A stretch of DNA of 53,850 nt, taken from assembly GCA_031367405.1 (NCBI GenBank), contig JANLPT010000067.1, positions 1-53,850 of the forward strand. Reading direction: 5' to 3'. The stretch comes from JALHNI01 sp031367405 (GTDB lineage Bacteria > Acidobacteriota > Terriglobia > Bryobacterales > Bryobacteraceae). The notes below the pieces were generated by a model that was given only the letters and a program-made list of their open reading frames with translations, did no database searches and was not told where the DNA came from. The number at the start of each line of letters is the position of its first letter. The stretch's first letter is position 1. This document shows positions 25,321 to 33,422 of this stretch, piece by piece. Both the position numbers and the translations under genes were made by a program.

Positions 25321-27558
25321 TTAACGGCTCGAAACCCGCGTCGGCTCCACCGTCAATGATAATGCCATCGCCGCCCAACTCGTTCCCGCTGCGGAAATCC
25401 ATTGGTCATGCCCATAAGGGAAGCCACTCTCGAAGTAAGGCTGAATCTCAATCGAACGCGACTTGACATACCAGCTTCCATCCGCCGCCTGCGTGCGCCG
25501 CAAATAGCCCACGCCCTTCTGGTACACCGCATCGGCCACCGGCATCTTGCCCGCCGCGTTCAGCGCAAACAACGCTTGCCCCGTGGCGTAAGCGTCCGCG
25601 TCCATGCCGGCCATTTGCCTCCAACCGCCATCGGCTCCTTGGCCCGCTGCCAGCGCGCGGGCGGCGCGGTCGATGGAGGCCACCGGCGCGTTCGCCCAGG
25701 CCAGCGCCATCAAATGGAATGCCCGGTCCTGCGTGCCCGCCGGACGCATCTTGTCCAGCATGGCCACCGCCCGCGCCAGCGCCTTCCCGGTCTCCGCCTG
25801 GTCCGGCGCTTGCGAGAAATTCTTCAAGGCGTAGATCGCCAGCGCCGTCGCTTGATAGTCGCCCACATTCATCGGCGGCCGCCGTCCTTCGTTGGTGCGC
25901 CAGATGCCTTCCGCGGTCTGCATCGCCTTGATGTAATGCACCACGGCGTCCGTGTATTCATCCTTCGGCAGACCATTCATGCCGTAATCGAAGAGTTCCC
26001 AGCCCAGCGAAGCGGTGTTGTTCGTGTTGAAGTCCATGATCCGTTCCGGGCTCGTGCCCATCATCGCCACCGACAGCTGCGAGATCGACTTGGGCGCTGG
26101 CACGCCGCGGCTACGAGCCAAGCCCGTCGCGGCCGATGGAAGATCCTGCGCATGGCAGGAGTTACATCCGCCGATGCGGACAAAGTTATGGCTCTGCGCT
26201 TCGATCAACCCGAGCGCTTTCTGGATGGCCTCGGGAACCGCCCGCGCGGGCTGCCCGCCTTTCCCGGCCATCGCGTTTCGCTGGACTTCGGCGACGCCCA
26301 ACAACCGGGCTACCTCGGTGTCGCCGCGCTTGGCCGCCAGCGTTCGGGCCGTTTCATCTTCGCCGGTCACCGTCGCATCGGCACCCGCCGCCAGCAGCAG
26401 TTTCACCGCGCCCGCCGGTACCGTGTCCGATCCGGCCGCATACATCAGAGGAGAATAGCCCCGGTCATCCCGCGCATTCACCGGCGCACCGGCGGCGATC
26501 AGCAATTTCACGGTCTCCGCTACGCCGGCCGTCGCCGCGAAAGCGAGCGCCGATTCAAGCCGCTTGTTCAGTACCTTCGCGTCGGCACCCTTCTCCAGCA
26601 ACAGCTGGATCGCTCGCGGATTCCCGTTGGCCGCCGCCGACATCAGGGCCGTCGACCCGGCCCCGTTCTTGGCGTTCACATTGGCGCCCTTCGCCAACAA
26701 CTGCCGCATCTCCGCAGCATCGCCCCGCACGGCAGCCGCCATCAACGGCGTTTGCCCGCCCGATGTCGCTAAATTCGCATCGGCACCCTGGGCGAGCAAC
26801 AGCCCGGCGATGGCGTGGCCGTTCCCTAGCGACACCGCTTGATAAAGGGGCGTGCGGCCATCGGCCTGCTTGGCATTGATCGCCGCGCCTTGGCTCAGCA
26901 GCAGCCGGACCTTGGCTTCATCATGGATCGCCCAATGCAGCGGCGTCGAGTTCCGCCGGTTCTTCGCATTGACTCCGGCGCCCTGCTCCAGCAGTAGCTT
27001 CATGGTCTCCAGTGACCCGAAGCCCGCCGCGTGATGCAGCAGCGTCGATCCGGCGCGGTCCTGAGTCTTCAAGAGTGCGGGGTCCGCCGCCAGCATCTTT
27101 TGCACCGTACGGATGTCGCTCAATCGCACCGCCGCGATCAGTGATGCGGCCTTGGCGTCCAGCGGCGGAATCGGAGCCTCTTCCTGGATCTCCATCCGGA
27201 AGTCGGCACCCTGATCGATCCAGGCCCGCAGCAGGCCAATGTCGCTATCCGGCAGCGCACCGGTCGGAGGCATTTGCAAGCCTCCGTCGCCGTTCACCAG
27301 GCGGCGAATCAGCTTGCTAGCCGCGCTATTGCCAGCGGTAATGACGGGCCCGTAGTCGCCGCCCCGCATCGCGGGCTGCCGCCGGTCAAGCCGCAGGCCG
27401 GACTGTTGCACTTCCGCTCCATGGCAGGAGTAGCAGTTTTGGGCCAGGATCGGTTGGATGTGCTTCTCAAAATCAACCTTGATTTGAGCAGCGGGGGGCA
27501 GCTTAACCTGGGCGGCTAAAGGAACGCACCCTGCCAGCAGTACAATCATCACGCGCAT
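25321..27558 (-). CDS. Secreted cytochrome c / ankyrin / terpenoid-cyclase-toroid fusion protein
   Basis: The 745-residue product begins with a signal peptide (about 1-16) and a PSCyt1-like module with a haem site C42-Y-S-C45-H46 (NCYSCHGAE), MRGGDYGP, and a likely axial Met (QMPP). Residues about 135-420 are eight or nine ankyrin repeats (GSTLLHHAAGFGS, RTPLYQAVSLGN, GSTALMSAAANGN). A second haem site C465-N-S-C468-H469 follows. From about 500 to 735 are alpha-alpha repeats resembling prenyltransferase/squalene-cyclase toroids (QTAEGIWRTNEG, GADGGWRQMAG, AADGSWYVKSR), without an obvious DXDD catalytic motif. A di-haem protein with an interaction scaffold is the safest description; whether haem is bound in vivo is an inference. 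Confidence 0.75.
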   Translation of the reverse strand: MRVMIVLLAGCVPLAAQVKLPPAAQIKVDFEKHIQPILAQNCYSCHGAEVQQSGLRLDRRQPAMRGGDYGPVITAGNSAASKLIRRLVNGDGGLQMPPTGALPDSDIGLLRAWIDQGADFRMEIQEEAPIPPLDAKAASLIAAVRLSDIRTVQKMLAADPALLKTQDRAGSTLLHHAAGFGSLETMKLLLEQGAGVNAKNRRNSTPLHWAIHDEAKVRLLLSQGAAINAKQADGRTPLYQAVSLGNGHAIAGLLLAQGADANLATSGGQTPLMAAAVRGDAAEMRQLLAKGANVNAKNGAGSTALMSAAANGNPRAIQLLLEKGADAKVLNKRLESALAFAATAGVAETVKLLIAAGAPVNARDDRGYSPLMYAAGSDTVPAGAVKLLLAAGADATVTGEDETARTLAAKRGDTEVARLLGVAEVQRNAMAGKGGQPARAVPEAIQKALGLIEAQSHNFVRIGGCNSCHAQDLPSAATGLARSRGVPAPKSISQLSVAMMGTSPERIMDFNTNNTASLGWELFDYGMNGLPKDEYTDAVVHYIKAMQTAEGIWRTNEGRRPPMNVGDYQATALAIYALKNFSQAPDQAETGKALARAVAMLDKMRPAGTQDRAFHLMALAWANAPVASIDRAARALAAGQGADGGWRQMAGMDADAYATGQALFALNAAGKMPVADAVYQKGVGYLRRTQAADGSWYVKSRSIEIQPYFESGFPYGHDQWISAAGTSWAAMALSLTVEPTRVSSR

Positions 27559-27615
27559 GAATTAGTCCTCGCGGAGAAAGTATCATGCGCCGGTGTGCAA
27601 GTCAATGGCCCTCAC

Positions 27616-28680
27616 TTACTGTAAGTCGGGCTGATAACGATAGACCGGGAAGAAAGCCGGATCGCCAATGTCGATGCCCTGTGCGGCAAACTTCCGCCGG
27701 TGGTCCGCTTCCAGTTCTCCGTACAGCTCCGGATTCAGAATCCAGCTGCCCGTGTAGAACTCATGCGTCACCGGAGAAAACTTACGTTTGAATTGATACA
27801 GCGAGTCTTCCCGGCCCCCCAGTCCGCCGCCCAGGTGGAAGGATTGCAGACCGCGCTTCGTGCCCCACGCCCGAATATCGTCGATTAGGATCTTGAGTGG
27901 AGAATAGGAGACCATCCCGGCATTAATGCCGGTCAAGTGAGCGTGCAGAAATGGCCCATACTCCATCGCCAACAAGGCGGCCGCCACTTGGCCGTTCCAC
28001 TGAGTGACAAACAACCGGGCCCGGCCGCCTAGTCTCTCGCGAAACGCATTCACCCACGCCGCATCGATCAGATATTCCGGCCGGCTATTGCGGCGAATCA
28101 TGGTATCCCGGTAATGCTGGACGAAATCGTCCACATAGTGCCACGCCTCGTCCTCAGTGGTGACAAAGCCATTCTCCCGGGATTGGCGGATCTCCTGGCG
28201 CAACACCTTCTGATAGCGGCGGATCTGCTCCGCGGCGGGGATCGAGAGGTCAATGGAAACCGTTGACCCGCATCGCCGCAGTCCGTCCCGCCGCCCCTGG
28301 ATCAACTCGTGATTGCCCAGCAGCGGATGAAAACGAGTAAATGCGGAAATTACCCCTTGCATCCGCCAATGGTCAAGCAGCCCTTGCCAAGCTCGCTCCG
28401 CAAAGGCGGTGCCGGGTGATGAAACTGGGCCGGAGTAACCGTAAACCGAAGTAACATCATGGTAACCGGAAGCACCCGCCGCCGGTGTGAGTAAGTAGGG
28501 CCAAAGGAAAACAAGGTCGTCCTCCCGATAGGCGAAAACGAAGGCCTGGCCTTCTTGCCCAAAGCCCGGAACGCTGTGATACTCCGCCGTATGATAGACA
28601 TCATGCCGTACACGCCCCAGCATTTCCGCCCAGTCCGGGCTGGTTGCGGCAAATAGCTGTGCGTGCCCCAGCGTCACCAT
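27616..28680 (-). CDS. FemAB/GNAT-like acyltransferase, last gene of the EPS operon
   Basis: The 354-residue product resembles GNAT-fold proteins of the FemAB type found in exopolysaccharide loci: a first half with FLWPYLLTP and YHDVTSVYGYSGPV, a middle helix-rich stretch (RYQKVLRQEIRQSREN) and a second GNAT-like half (ARLFVTQWNGQVAAALLAME, then HLTGINAGMVSYSPLKIL, GLQSFHLGGG). In such loci these proteins are proposed to attach amino acids or acyl groups to glycans or surface proteins; the donor here is unknown. ATG 28680 overlaps the stop of the PhyH-like gene (ATGGTGA), so translation is probably coupled. Confidence 0.7.
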   Translation of the reverse strand: MVTLGHAQLFAATSPDWAEMLGRVRHDVYHTAEYHSVPGFGQEGQAFVFAYREDDLVFLWPYLLTPAAGASGYHDVTSVYGYSGPVSSPGTAFAERAWQGLLDHWRMQGVISAFTRFHPLLGNHELIQGRRDGLRRCGSTVSIDLSIPAAEQIRRYQKVLRQEIRQSRENGFVTTEDEAWHYVDDFVQHYRDTMIRRNSRPEYLIDAAWVNAFRERLGGRARLFVTQWNGQVAAALLAMEYGPFLHAHLTGINAGMVSYSPLKILIDDIRAWGTKRGLQSFHLGGGLGGREDSLYQFKRKFSPVTHEFYTGSWILNPELYGELEADHRRKFAAQGIDIGDPAFFPVYRYQPDLQ

Positions 28681-29534
28681 AATCTCGGGAAGACCGCCTC
28701 GTCCTGGTAGTCCGGAGTGCCGGACTTCGTCCGCCGGCAGATCCGATCATTGAAAAGCTCCACCGCCCGCCCATCCGGACGAACCGAAGCCCGGTAAGTA
28801 TTCGTCTCATCTTGCAGATGGACGGCCAGCGCAATCCGTGGGCGATTCGAGCGATTCGGGTAACTCCCATGGATAGCCCGGCAATGATGAAGACTGAACT
28901 GCCCTTTCTTCATTATCATGGTGACCGGCTTGAACTCATAGCCGAGGTCGTTCACCACCCGCGCCAAGCCTGCCATATCCTGCCGATGGAAAGACAAGGC
29001 TGACCGGTCCAGTAAGTGCGACCACTTGTGGCTGCCGTCCAGCACCACCAGCGGCCCCAGTTCCGCCGCACAGTCATGCAAGGGAATCCAGGCCGTCAGC
29101 ATCTTCCGCGACGAGCAAGTGCCCCAGTAGTCGCCGTCGACATGCCACCCCACGACGGCGTCCTGCTGTCCGCCGGGCTTATAGACCATCTGGTCGTCAA
29201 ACAGACGAATGGCAGCACTGCCGGTGACGCGCGCCGCTATTTCACCGATTACTGGCGACCAAGCCAGCTGACTCACCGAGTTGTTTTGCAAAGAGATGTA
29301 CTCATTATTGCGCGTACCCTCGCCATCGCCGGGCATCCAGTCGGCGCAGTGCTTCCCGGCTCCCGGCAGCACGTGATCGCGCTCACCGGCCCAATGCCGT
29401 TCAAGACCCCGCATCGCGGCGTCCAAAGCTGAGTGATCGAGCACGTGGGAGGTGACGAGCCAGCCGTGTTCTTCGTAGAAAGCCGCGTCTTCGGCAGACA
29501 GCACGCCCCGGGCAGCAACCATGGTATTCGGCAT
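28674..29534 (-). CDS. PhyH-type Fe(II)/2-oxoglutarate dioxygenase
   Basis: The 286-residue product has the facial triad of the phytanoyl-CoA dioxygenase family: His131 and Asp133 in GWHVDGDYWG, and His222 in CRAIHGSYPN. Arg231 or Arg233 (RPRIALAVH) should bind 2-oxoglutarate. These enzymes hydroxylate small molecules or lipid and sugar substituents. Placement between a nucleotide-sugar dehydratase and the FemAB-like gene suggests oxidation of a sugar, acyl or lipid component of the polysaccharide. The start is MPNT at 29534; MVAARG at 29522 is an alternative. It lies 10 bases after the CapD-like stop. Confidence 0.8.
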   Translation of the reverse strand: MPNTMVAARGVLSAEDAAFYEEHGWLVTSHVLDHSALDAAMRGLERHWAGERDHVLPGAGKHCADWMPGDGEGTRNNEYISLQNNSVSQLAWSPVIGEIAARVTGSAAIRLFDDQMVYKPGGQQDAVVGWHVDGDYWGTCSSRKMLTAWIPLHDCAAELGPLVVLDGSHKWSHLLDRSALSFHRQDMAGLARVVNDLGYEFKPVTMIMKKGQFSLHHCRAIHGSYPNRSNRPRIALAVHLQDETNTYRASVRPDGRAVELFNDRICRRTKSGTPDYQDEAVFPRLW

Positions 29535-29544
29535 ATGAGTAAGT

Positions 29545-31461
29545 CTAGTCCCCGGCCGCCGCAGCGTGTGTCAACGGCAAAATGTCTGATTCCCGTGCCA
29601 AAGCGAGAACCATCTCGCTCGGGCTGTATTCCGGCACTAAGACCTGCATCAACCGCATCACCTCCGCCGTATTCCGCGAGGTACACAGGTCCTGTAGTTG
29701 CTCCATCTGATAGACCATGTTCGCGGCAGATTGGGCCCGGCCCACGAAGATCTTGATCTTACGATGGCCGGTAGGCATGGTCTCCTCATCGTCGAGGTTC
29801 AATTCCTCATAAAGCTTTTCGCCCGGCCGTGTACCGGTAAACTCGATCTTGATTTCCACATCGGGCACGCGGCCCGACAGCAGGATCAACTTACGGGCGA
29901 TATCCACGATCTTCACTTGCTGCCCCATGTCGAGCACAAAGATCTCGCCACCCCGTCCCATGGCGGAAGCCTGCAGTACTAACTGAGCCGCTTCCGGAAT
30001 GGTCATAAAATAACGCCGCATTTCAGGGTGCGTTACTGTTACCGGCCCGCCGGCCGCCACCTGTTGCTTAAAAACGGGAATCACGCTGCCATTGCTACCC
30101 AGTACATTGCCGAAACGCACCGCAACATACCGGGTGCCGCTCTGGGGCAAAGCCCTGATGAGTAACTCGCAAAGGCGCTTCGTCGCTCCCATGACGCTGG
30201 TGGGGCGCACGGCTTTGTCCGAAGAAATCAGGACAAACTCCTCGACGCCATACTCTGCCGCCGCCATGGCGACGTTACGCGTCCCGAAGACATTATTGGC
30301 TACCGCTTCGAGGACGCTCGACTCCATGATCGGCACATGTTTGTAAGCCGCAGCGTGATAAATAATCGAAGGGGCATAAGTCCCCAGCACCGAGCGAATT
30401 CGCCGGGGGTTCTGAATACTGCCAATTTCTCCGTGAAATGCCATCCCGGCAAAGTCCGCCCGCATTTCGCGCTCCAGATGAAACAGCGGCGTCTCCGCAA
30501 TGTCAAAGGCGATCAACGCCGCAGGCTCAAAACGGGCAATCTGGCGGCACAGTTCAGAACCAATGGAGCCGGCGGCGCCGGTAACCATCACCACTTTTCC
30601 GTGGAGGCTTTCGCGAACGAGTCCGTGATCCAAATCAACGGGCACGCGCGATAGAAGGTCCTGCACGTCCACTTCACGAATCTGGGCGGCAAGTGCCTTA
30701 CCCTCCACCGCTTCGCTGATCGCAGCGACCGTGCGAAAGCGAACCCGGGCCTGCTGACAATGCTGCAGAATCGAGAGCATCTGGGCCGCACTCGCAGAAG
30801 GCAACGCAATCAACACTTCCGTCACGCCAGTTACAGCTACCAACGCGCTTAAGTCTTCGCCCTTGCCGAGCACCTTGACGCCTTGAACATACAGGTTCGA
30901 CAGCCGGGGATTGTCATCGACAAAGCCTTGCACCCGGTAGCCGAGTGCTGGATTCAGGCGTAACTCCGCCAACAGAGCTACCCCGGCCCGGCCAGCTCCG
31001 TAGATAAGAATCTCGCGGCCGGATGCGGGCCGGTCGCGCTTAATCGCTTCGAAGACCACCCGGGCACTCAGGTATCTTACTCCCAGAAATAGTGAGCATA
31101 GGATGAGATCGAGTATCGGGATGGAGCGGGGGAAACCGGAAGGTGCCAGCCAAAATAGAACGACGGCGCTGGCCAAAGAACCGATCGCGTTAGCCCGCAC
31201 CAATCTGACGACGTCTTCCACAGAAAAGCATCGCCACGCCCGCCGGTGAAGACGATGCAGGCGAAAGATGACCAATTTCACCACCAGCCAAACGGCGAGC
31301 GCCACACGAAGGTGCGGAAGATACCCAGCCGGTATCTCAAATTCGAAGCGTAGCAAGAACGCACAAACACCCGCTACGGCGATTAACACCGCCTTCACCA
31401 CTAAGTGCCATAGGTGAAGCTCGCGGATCGCCGCCCGGGTACGCTTGAGTCGATTGGTCAT
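29545..31461 (-). CDS. CapD/PglF-type nucleotide-sugar 4,6-dehydratase
   Basis: AGGAGG lies 6 bases before ATG 31461, so I reject the longer in-frame start at 31485. The product (638 residues) has about four N-terminal membrane helices (within 20-130), a first Rossmann-like domain (LIYGAGRAGVALLAEL), then a short-chain dehydrogenase domain with VTGAAGSIGSELCRQ. The active-site region ISSDKAVRPTSVMGATKR has Met where other family members have Tyr, the pattern of membrane UDP-HexNAc 4,6-dehydratases such as PglF and WbpM. It probably makes a UDP-4-keto-6-deoxy HexNAc used by the aminotransferase encoded just upstream. Confidence 0.9.
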   Translation of the reverse strand: MTNRLKRTRAAIRELHLWHLVVKAVLIAVAGVCAFLLRFEFEIPAGYLPHLRVALAVWLVVKLVIFRLHRLHRRAWRCFSVEDVVRLVRANAIGSLASAVVLFWLAPSGFPRSIPILDLILCSLFLGVRYLSARVVFEAIKRDRPASGREILIYGAGRAGVALLAELRLNPALGYRVQGFVDDNPRLSNLYVQGVKVLGKGEDLSALVAVTGVTEVLIALPSASAAQMLSILQHCQQARVRFRTVAAISEAVEGKALAAQIREVDVQDLLSRVPVDLDHGLVRESLHGKVVMVTGAAGSIGSELCRQIARFEPAALIAFDIAETPLFHLEREMRADFAGMAFHGEIGSIQNPRRIRSVLGTYAPSIIYHAAAYKHVPIMESSVLEAVANNVFGTRNVAMAAAEYGVEEFVLISSDKAVRPTSVMGATKRLCELLIRALPQSGTRYVAVRFGNVLGSNGSVIPVFKQQVAAGGPVTVTHPEMRRYFMTIPEAAQLVLQASAMGRGGEIFVLDMGQQVKIVDIARKLILLSGRVPDVEIKIEFTGTRPGEKLYEELNLDDEETMPTGHRKIKIFVGRAQSAANMVYQMEQLQDLCTSRNTAEVMRLMQVLVPEYSPSEMVLALARESDILPLTHAAAAGD

Positions 31462-31488
31462 AGCTATCCTCCTGGAGAAACACAACCC

Positions 31489-32676
31489 CTAACGGCCAGC
31501 CGCAGCGGCCAATTCGGGAACGACAACGGACCGCCGCGTGATTGAGTCAATCGCGCGAGCGAGCGACAAGGCTACCGTCTCCATTTGCCCGGATGTGAGG
31601 TGATTGAAAAACGGCAGAGCGATTGTGCGATCGGCCACATGTTCCGTCACGGGGAAATCCCCCCGGCGATATCCAAATTGCTCACGGTAGAATTCCTGCA
31701 AGTGAATCGGGGCGAAGTAGTTATTACAGCCAATACCGTCCTGGCGAAGTAAATCGAGGACTCGATCTCGATCCTCTCGCGTGAATTCGTCCTGTAAGCG
31801 AACAACATAGACAAACCAGCTGATTCCTATGCCTGCTGCCGCAGGCGCTGGGAGAATTATCTCGGGGATCGCCTCGAGATACTGCCCATAGCGATGGGCG
31901 GCATTGTGACGCATTAGTAAGATCGACGCGAGGCGTGATAATTGCCCCAAGCCCAAGGCACAATTGATATCAGAGAGACGGTAATTATAGCCAAGACGCT
32001 CATGCTGCAACCACGCACCTCCTTCGCCGCGCCCCTGATTGCGCCAACTGCGAGCGAGGCGGGCTACCCGCTCGTCATCCGTGACGAGGGCACCGCCTTC
32101 GCCGGTGGTGATCTGTTTGTTGGGATAGAAAGCGAAGCAGCCACTCTGGCCGAAACTCCCCGCTAAGCGCCCATCAATGGTGGCTCCGATGGCTTCGCAA
32201 GAATCCTCGATCACGGTGAGGCCCCTTGTTTCAGCCAAAGCATTGATCGCCGTCATATCGCAAGGGCGTCCGAAGACGTGAACAGGTAGTATTCCGCGCG
32301 TACGGTGATTGATTTGTGCACTGATTAAAATGGGATTGATGTTATAGGTATCAATGTCAATGTCAACGAACCGTGGAATCGCGCGCTCAAAGAGCAGGCA
32401 ATTCGCCGAGGCGACAAAGCTGAATGGCGAGGTGATCACTTCATCGCCGTCACCCAAGCCCGCCGCCTTTACGCAGAGATGGAGCGCGCTGGTACCAGAA
32501 TTCACCGCCACCGCGAAACGCGTGCCAGCCGCCTGAGCTAAAGCGGCTTCAAACGCGGGCAGCACGGGTCCCAAACTGAGGGTGGGGCCGCTGAGCACGT
32601 CAAGGACACGCTGGCAATCATCAGCAGAGACATCGGGAGAAGAAAGAGGAATGGGCCGTAATTCTGAATTAAGCAT
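31489..32676 (-). CDS. DegT/DnrJ/EryC1 family sugar aminotransferase
   Basis: This PLP-dependent enzyme transfers an amino group to a keto-sugar nucleotide. Starting at MLNSELRPIPLSSPDVS (ATG 32676) gives 395 residues that fit the family; the longer frame from 32778 would overlap the previous gene by 47 bases and adds an atypical leader. Visible are AVNSGTSALHLC (phosphate-binding), PVHVFGRPCDM, VIEDSCEAIGA (Asp to the PLP ring) and the Schiff-base lysine in FYPNKQITTGEGG. It is flanked by the PglC-type transferase and the CapD-type dehydratase, which together match the PglF-PglE-PglC order of activities for a 4-amino-6-deoxy sugar. Confidence 0.88.
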   Translation of the reverse strand: MLNSELRPIPLSSPDVSADDCQRVLDVLSGPTLSLGPVLPAFEAALAQAAGTRFAVAVNSGTSALHLCVKAAGLGDGDEVITSPFSFVASANCLLFERAIPRFVDIDIDTYNINPILISAQINHRTRGILPVHVFGRPCDMTAINALAETRGLTVIEDSCEAIGATIDGRLAGSFGQSGCFAFYPNKQITTGEGGALVTDDERVARLARSWRNQGRGEGGAWLQHERLGYNYRLSDINCALGLGQLSRLASILLMRHNAAHRYGQYLEAIPEIILPAPAAAGIGISWFVYVVRLQDEFTREDRDRVLDLLRQDGIGCNNYFAPIHLQEFYREQFGYRRGDFPVTEHVADRTIALPFFNHLTSGQMETVALSLARAIDSITRRSVVVPELAAAAGR

Positions 32677-32731
32677 AGGCGTATGAATGGTCCTGGTTCG
32701 GTATTGGGGCGCGGAACGAATGAGCGGATAT

Positions 32732-33388
32732 TTAGTTACGAGGCTGGCCGGCGGCGGAAGCGGTACCAAAAAACTCATCGCAGGATACTTGCCCCGCCCT
32801 CGCTACTCCGGCGGCGGTAACAACCTTCCAAACAGTCAGGGCGAGGATCTTCAGATCAAGGGCTAAGCTACAGTGCTCGACATACCAAACATCGAGAGCC
32901 AACCTTCGCTCCCAATCAATCGCGTTCCGGCCGTTGACTTGCGCCCAGCCAGTAATACCCGGCTTAACTGAATGACGGCGGTTTTGTTCACCGGTGTAAC
33001 GGGGTAAGTAGCGGACTTCCAAAGGCCGCGGGCCCACTAAGCTCATTTCGCCGCTCATTACAGTAATGAGTTGGGGCAGCTCATCAAGACTAGTACTCCG
33101 CAAGAACTTACCGAAGGCGGTGAGCCGATGCATGTCCGGTAACAAAGCTCCACCGGCATCGCAAGCATTGGTCATGGTGCGGAATTTTAAACAATCGAAG
33201 ACGTTCTCATCCAGACCGGGCCGAGGATGCCGGAAAATCACTGGACGGCCCATGAAACACCTCACCAAGATCGCGGTTACAACCATTACTGGAGCGAGCA
33301 CGACTAACATCACTCCGGCAATCGCTAGGTCGAGGAAACGCTTGGTGCTGCGATAGATGACTCTGTCGTGTGACTTCTTGAAGGACAT
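32732..33388 (-). CDS. PglC/WbaP-type undecaprenyl-phosphate sugar-1-phosphate transferase
   Basis: The 218-residue monotopic membrane enzyme begins with a re-entrant hydrophobic helix (about 18-42, LDLAIAGVMLVVLAPVMVV) and carries the family hallmarks FRHPRPGLDENVFDCLKFRTM, the catalytic Asp-Glu pair in STSLDELPQL, MSLVGPRPLE and KPGITGWAQVNGRNAIDW. It would transfer the first sugar phosphate to the lipid carrier for the polysaccharide made by this operon. It is the short PglC type, lacking the N-terminal domains of WbaP. It is read 34 bases after the glycosidase-like gene. Confidence 0.9.
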   Translation of the reverse strand: MSFKKSHDRVIYRSTKRFLDLAIAGVMLVVLAPVMVVTAILVRCFMGRPVIFRHPRPGLDENVFDCLKFRTMTNACDAGGALLPDMHRLTAFGKFLRSTSLDELPQLITVMSGEMSLVGPRPLEVRYLPRYTGEQNRRHSVKPGITGWAQVNGRNAIDWERRLALDVWYVEHCSLALDLKILALTVWKVVTAAGVARAGQVSCDEFFGTASAAGQPRN

Positions 33389-33422
33389 GTTTTACGGGGG
33401 TTCAGCTCTGCGGACTAACGAT

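Noticed and set aside
25402..26772. 456-residue plus-strand frame rich in Arg and His
   Set aside because: It is the mirror of the ankyrin-repeat coding sequence and shows the biased composition of an antisense frame.
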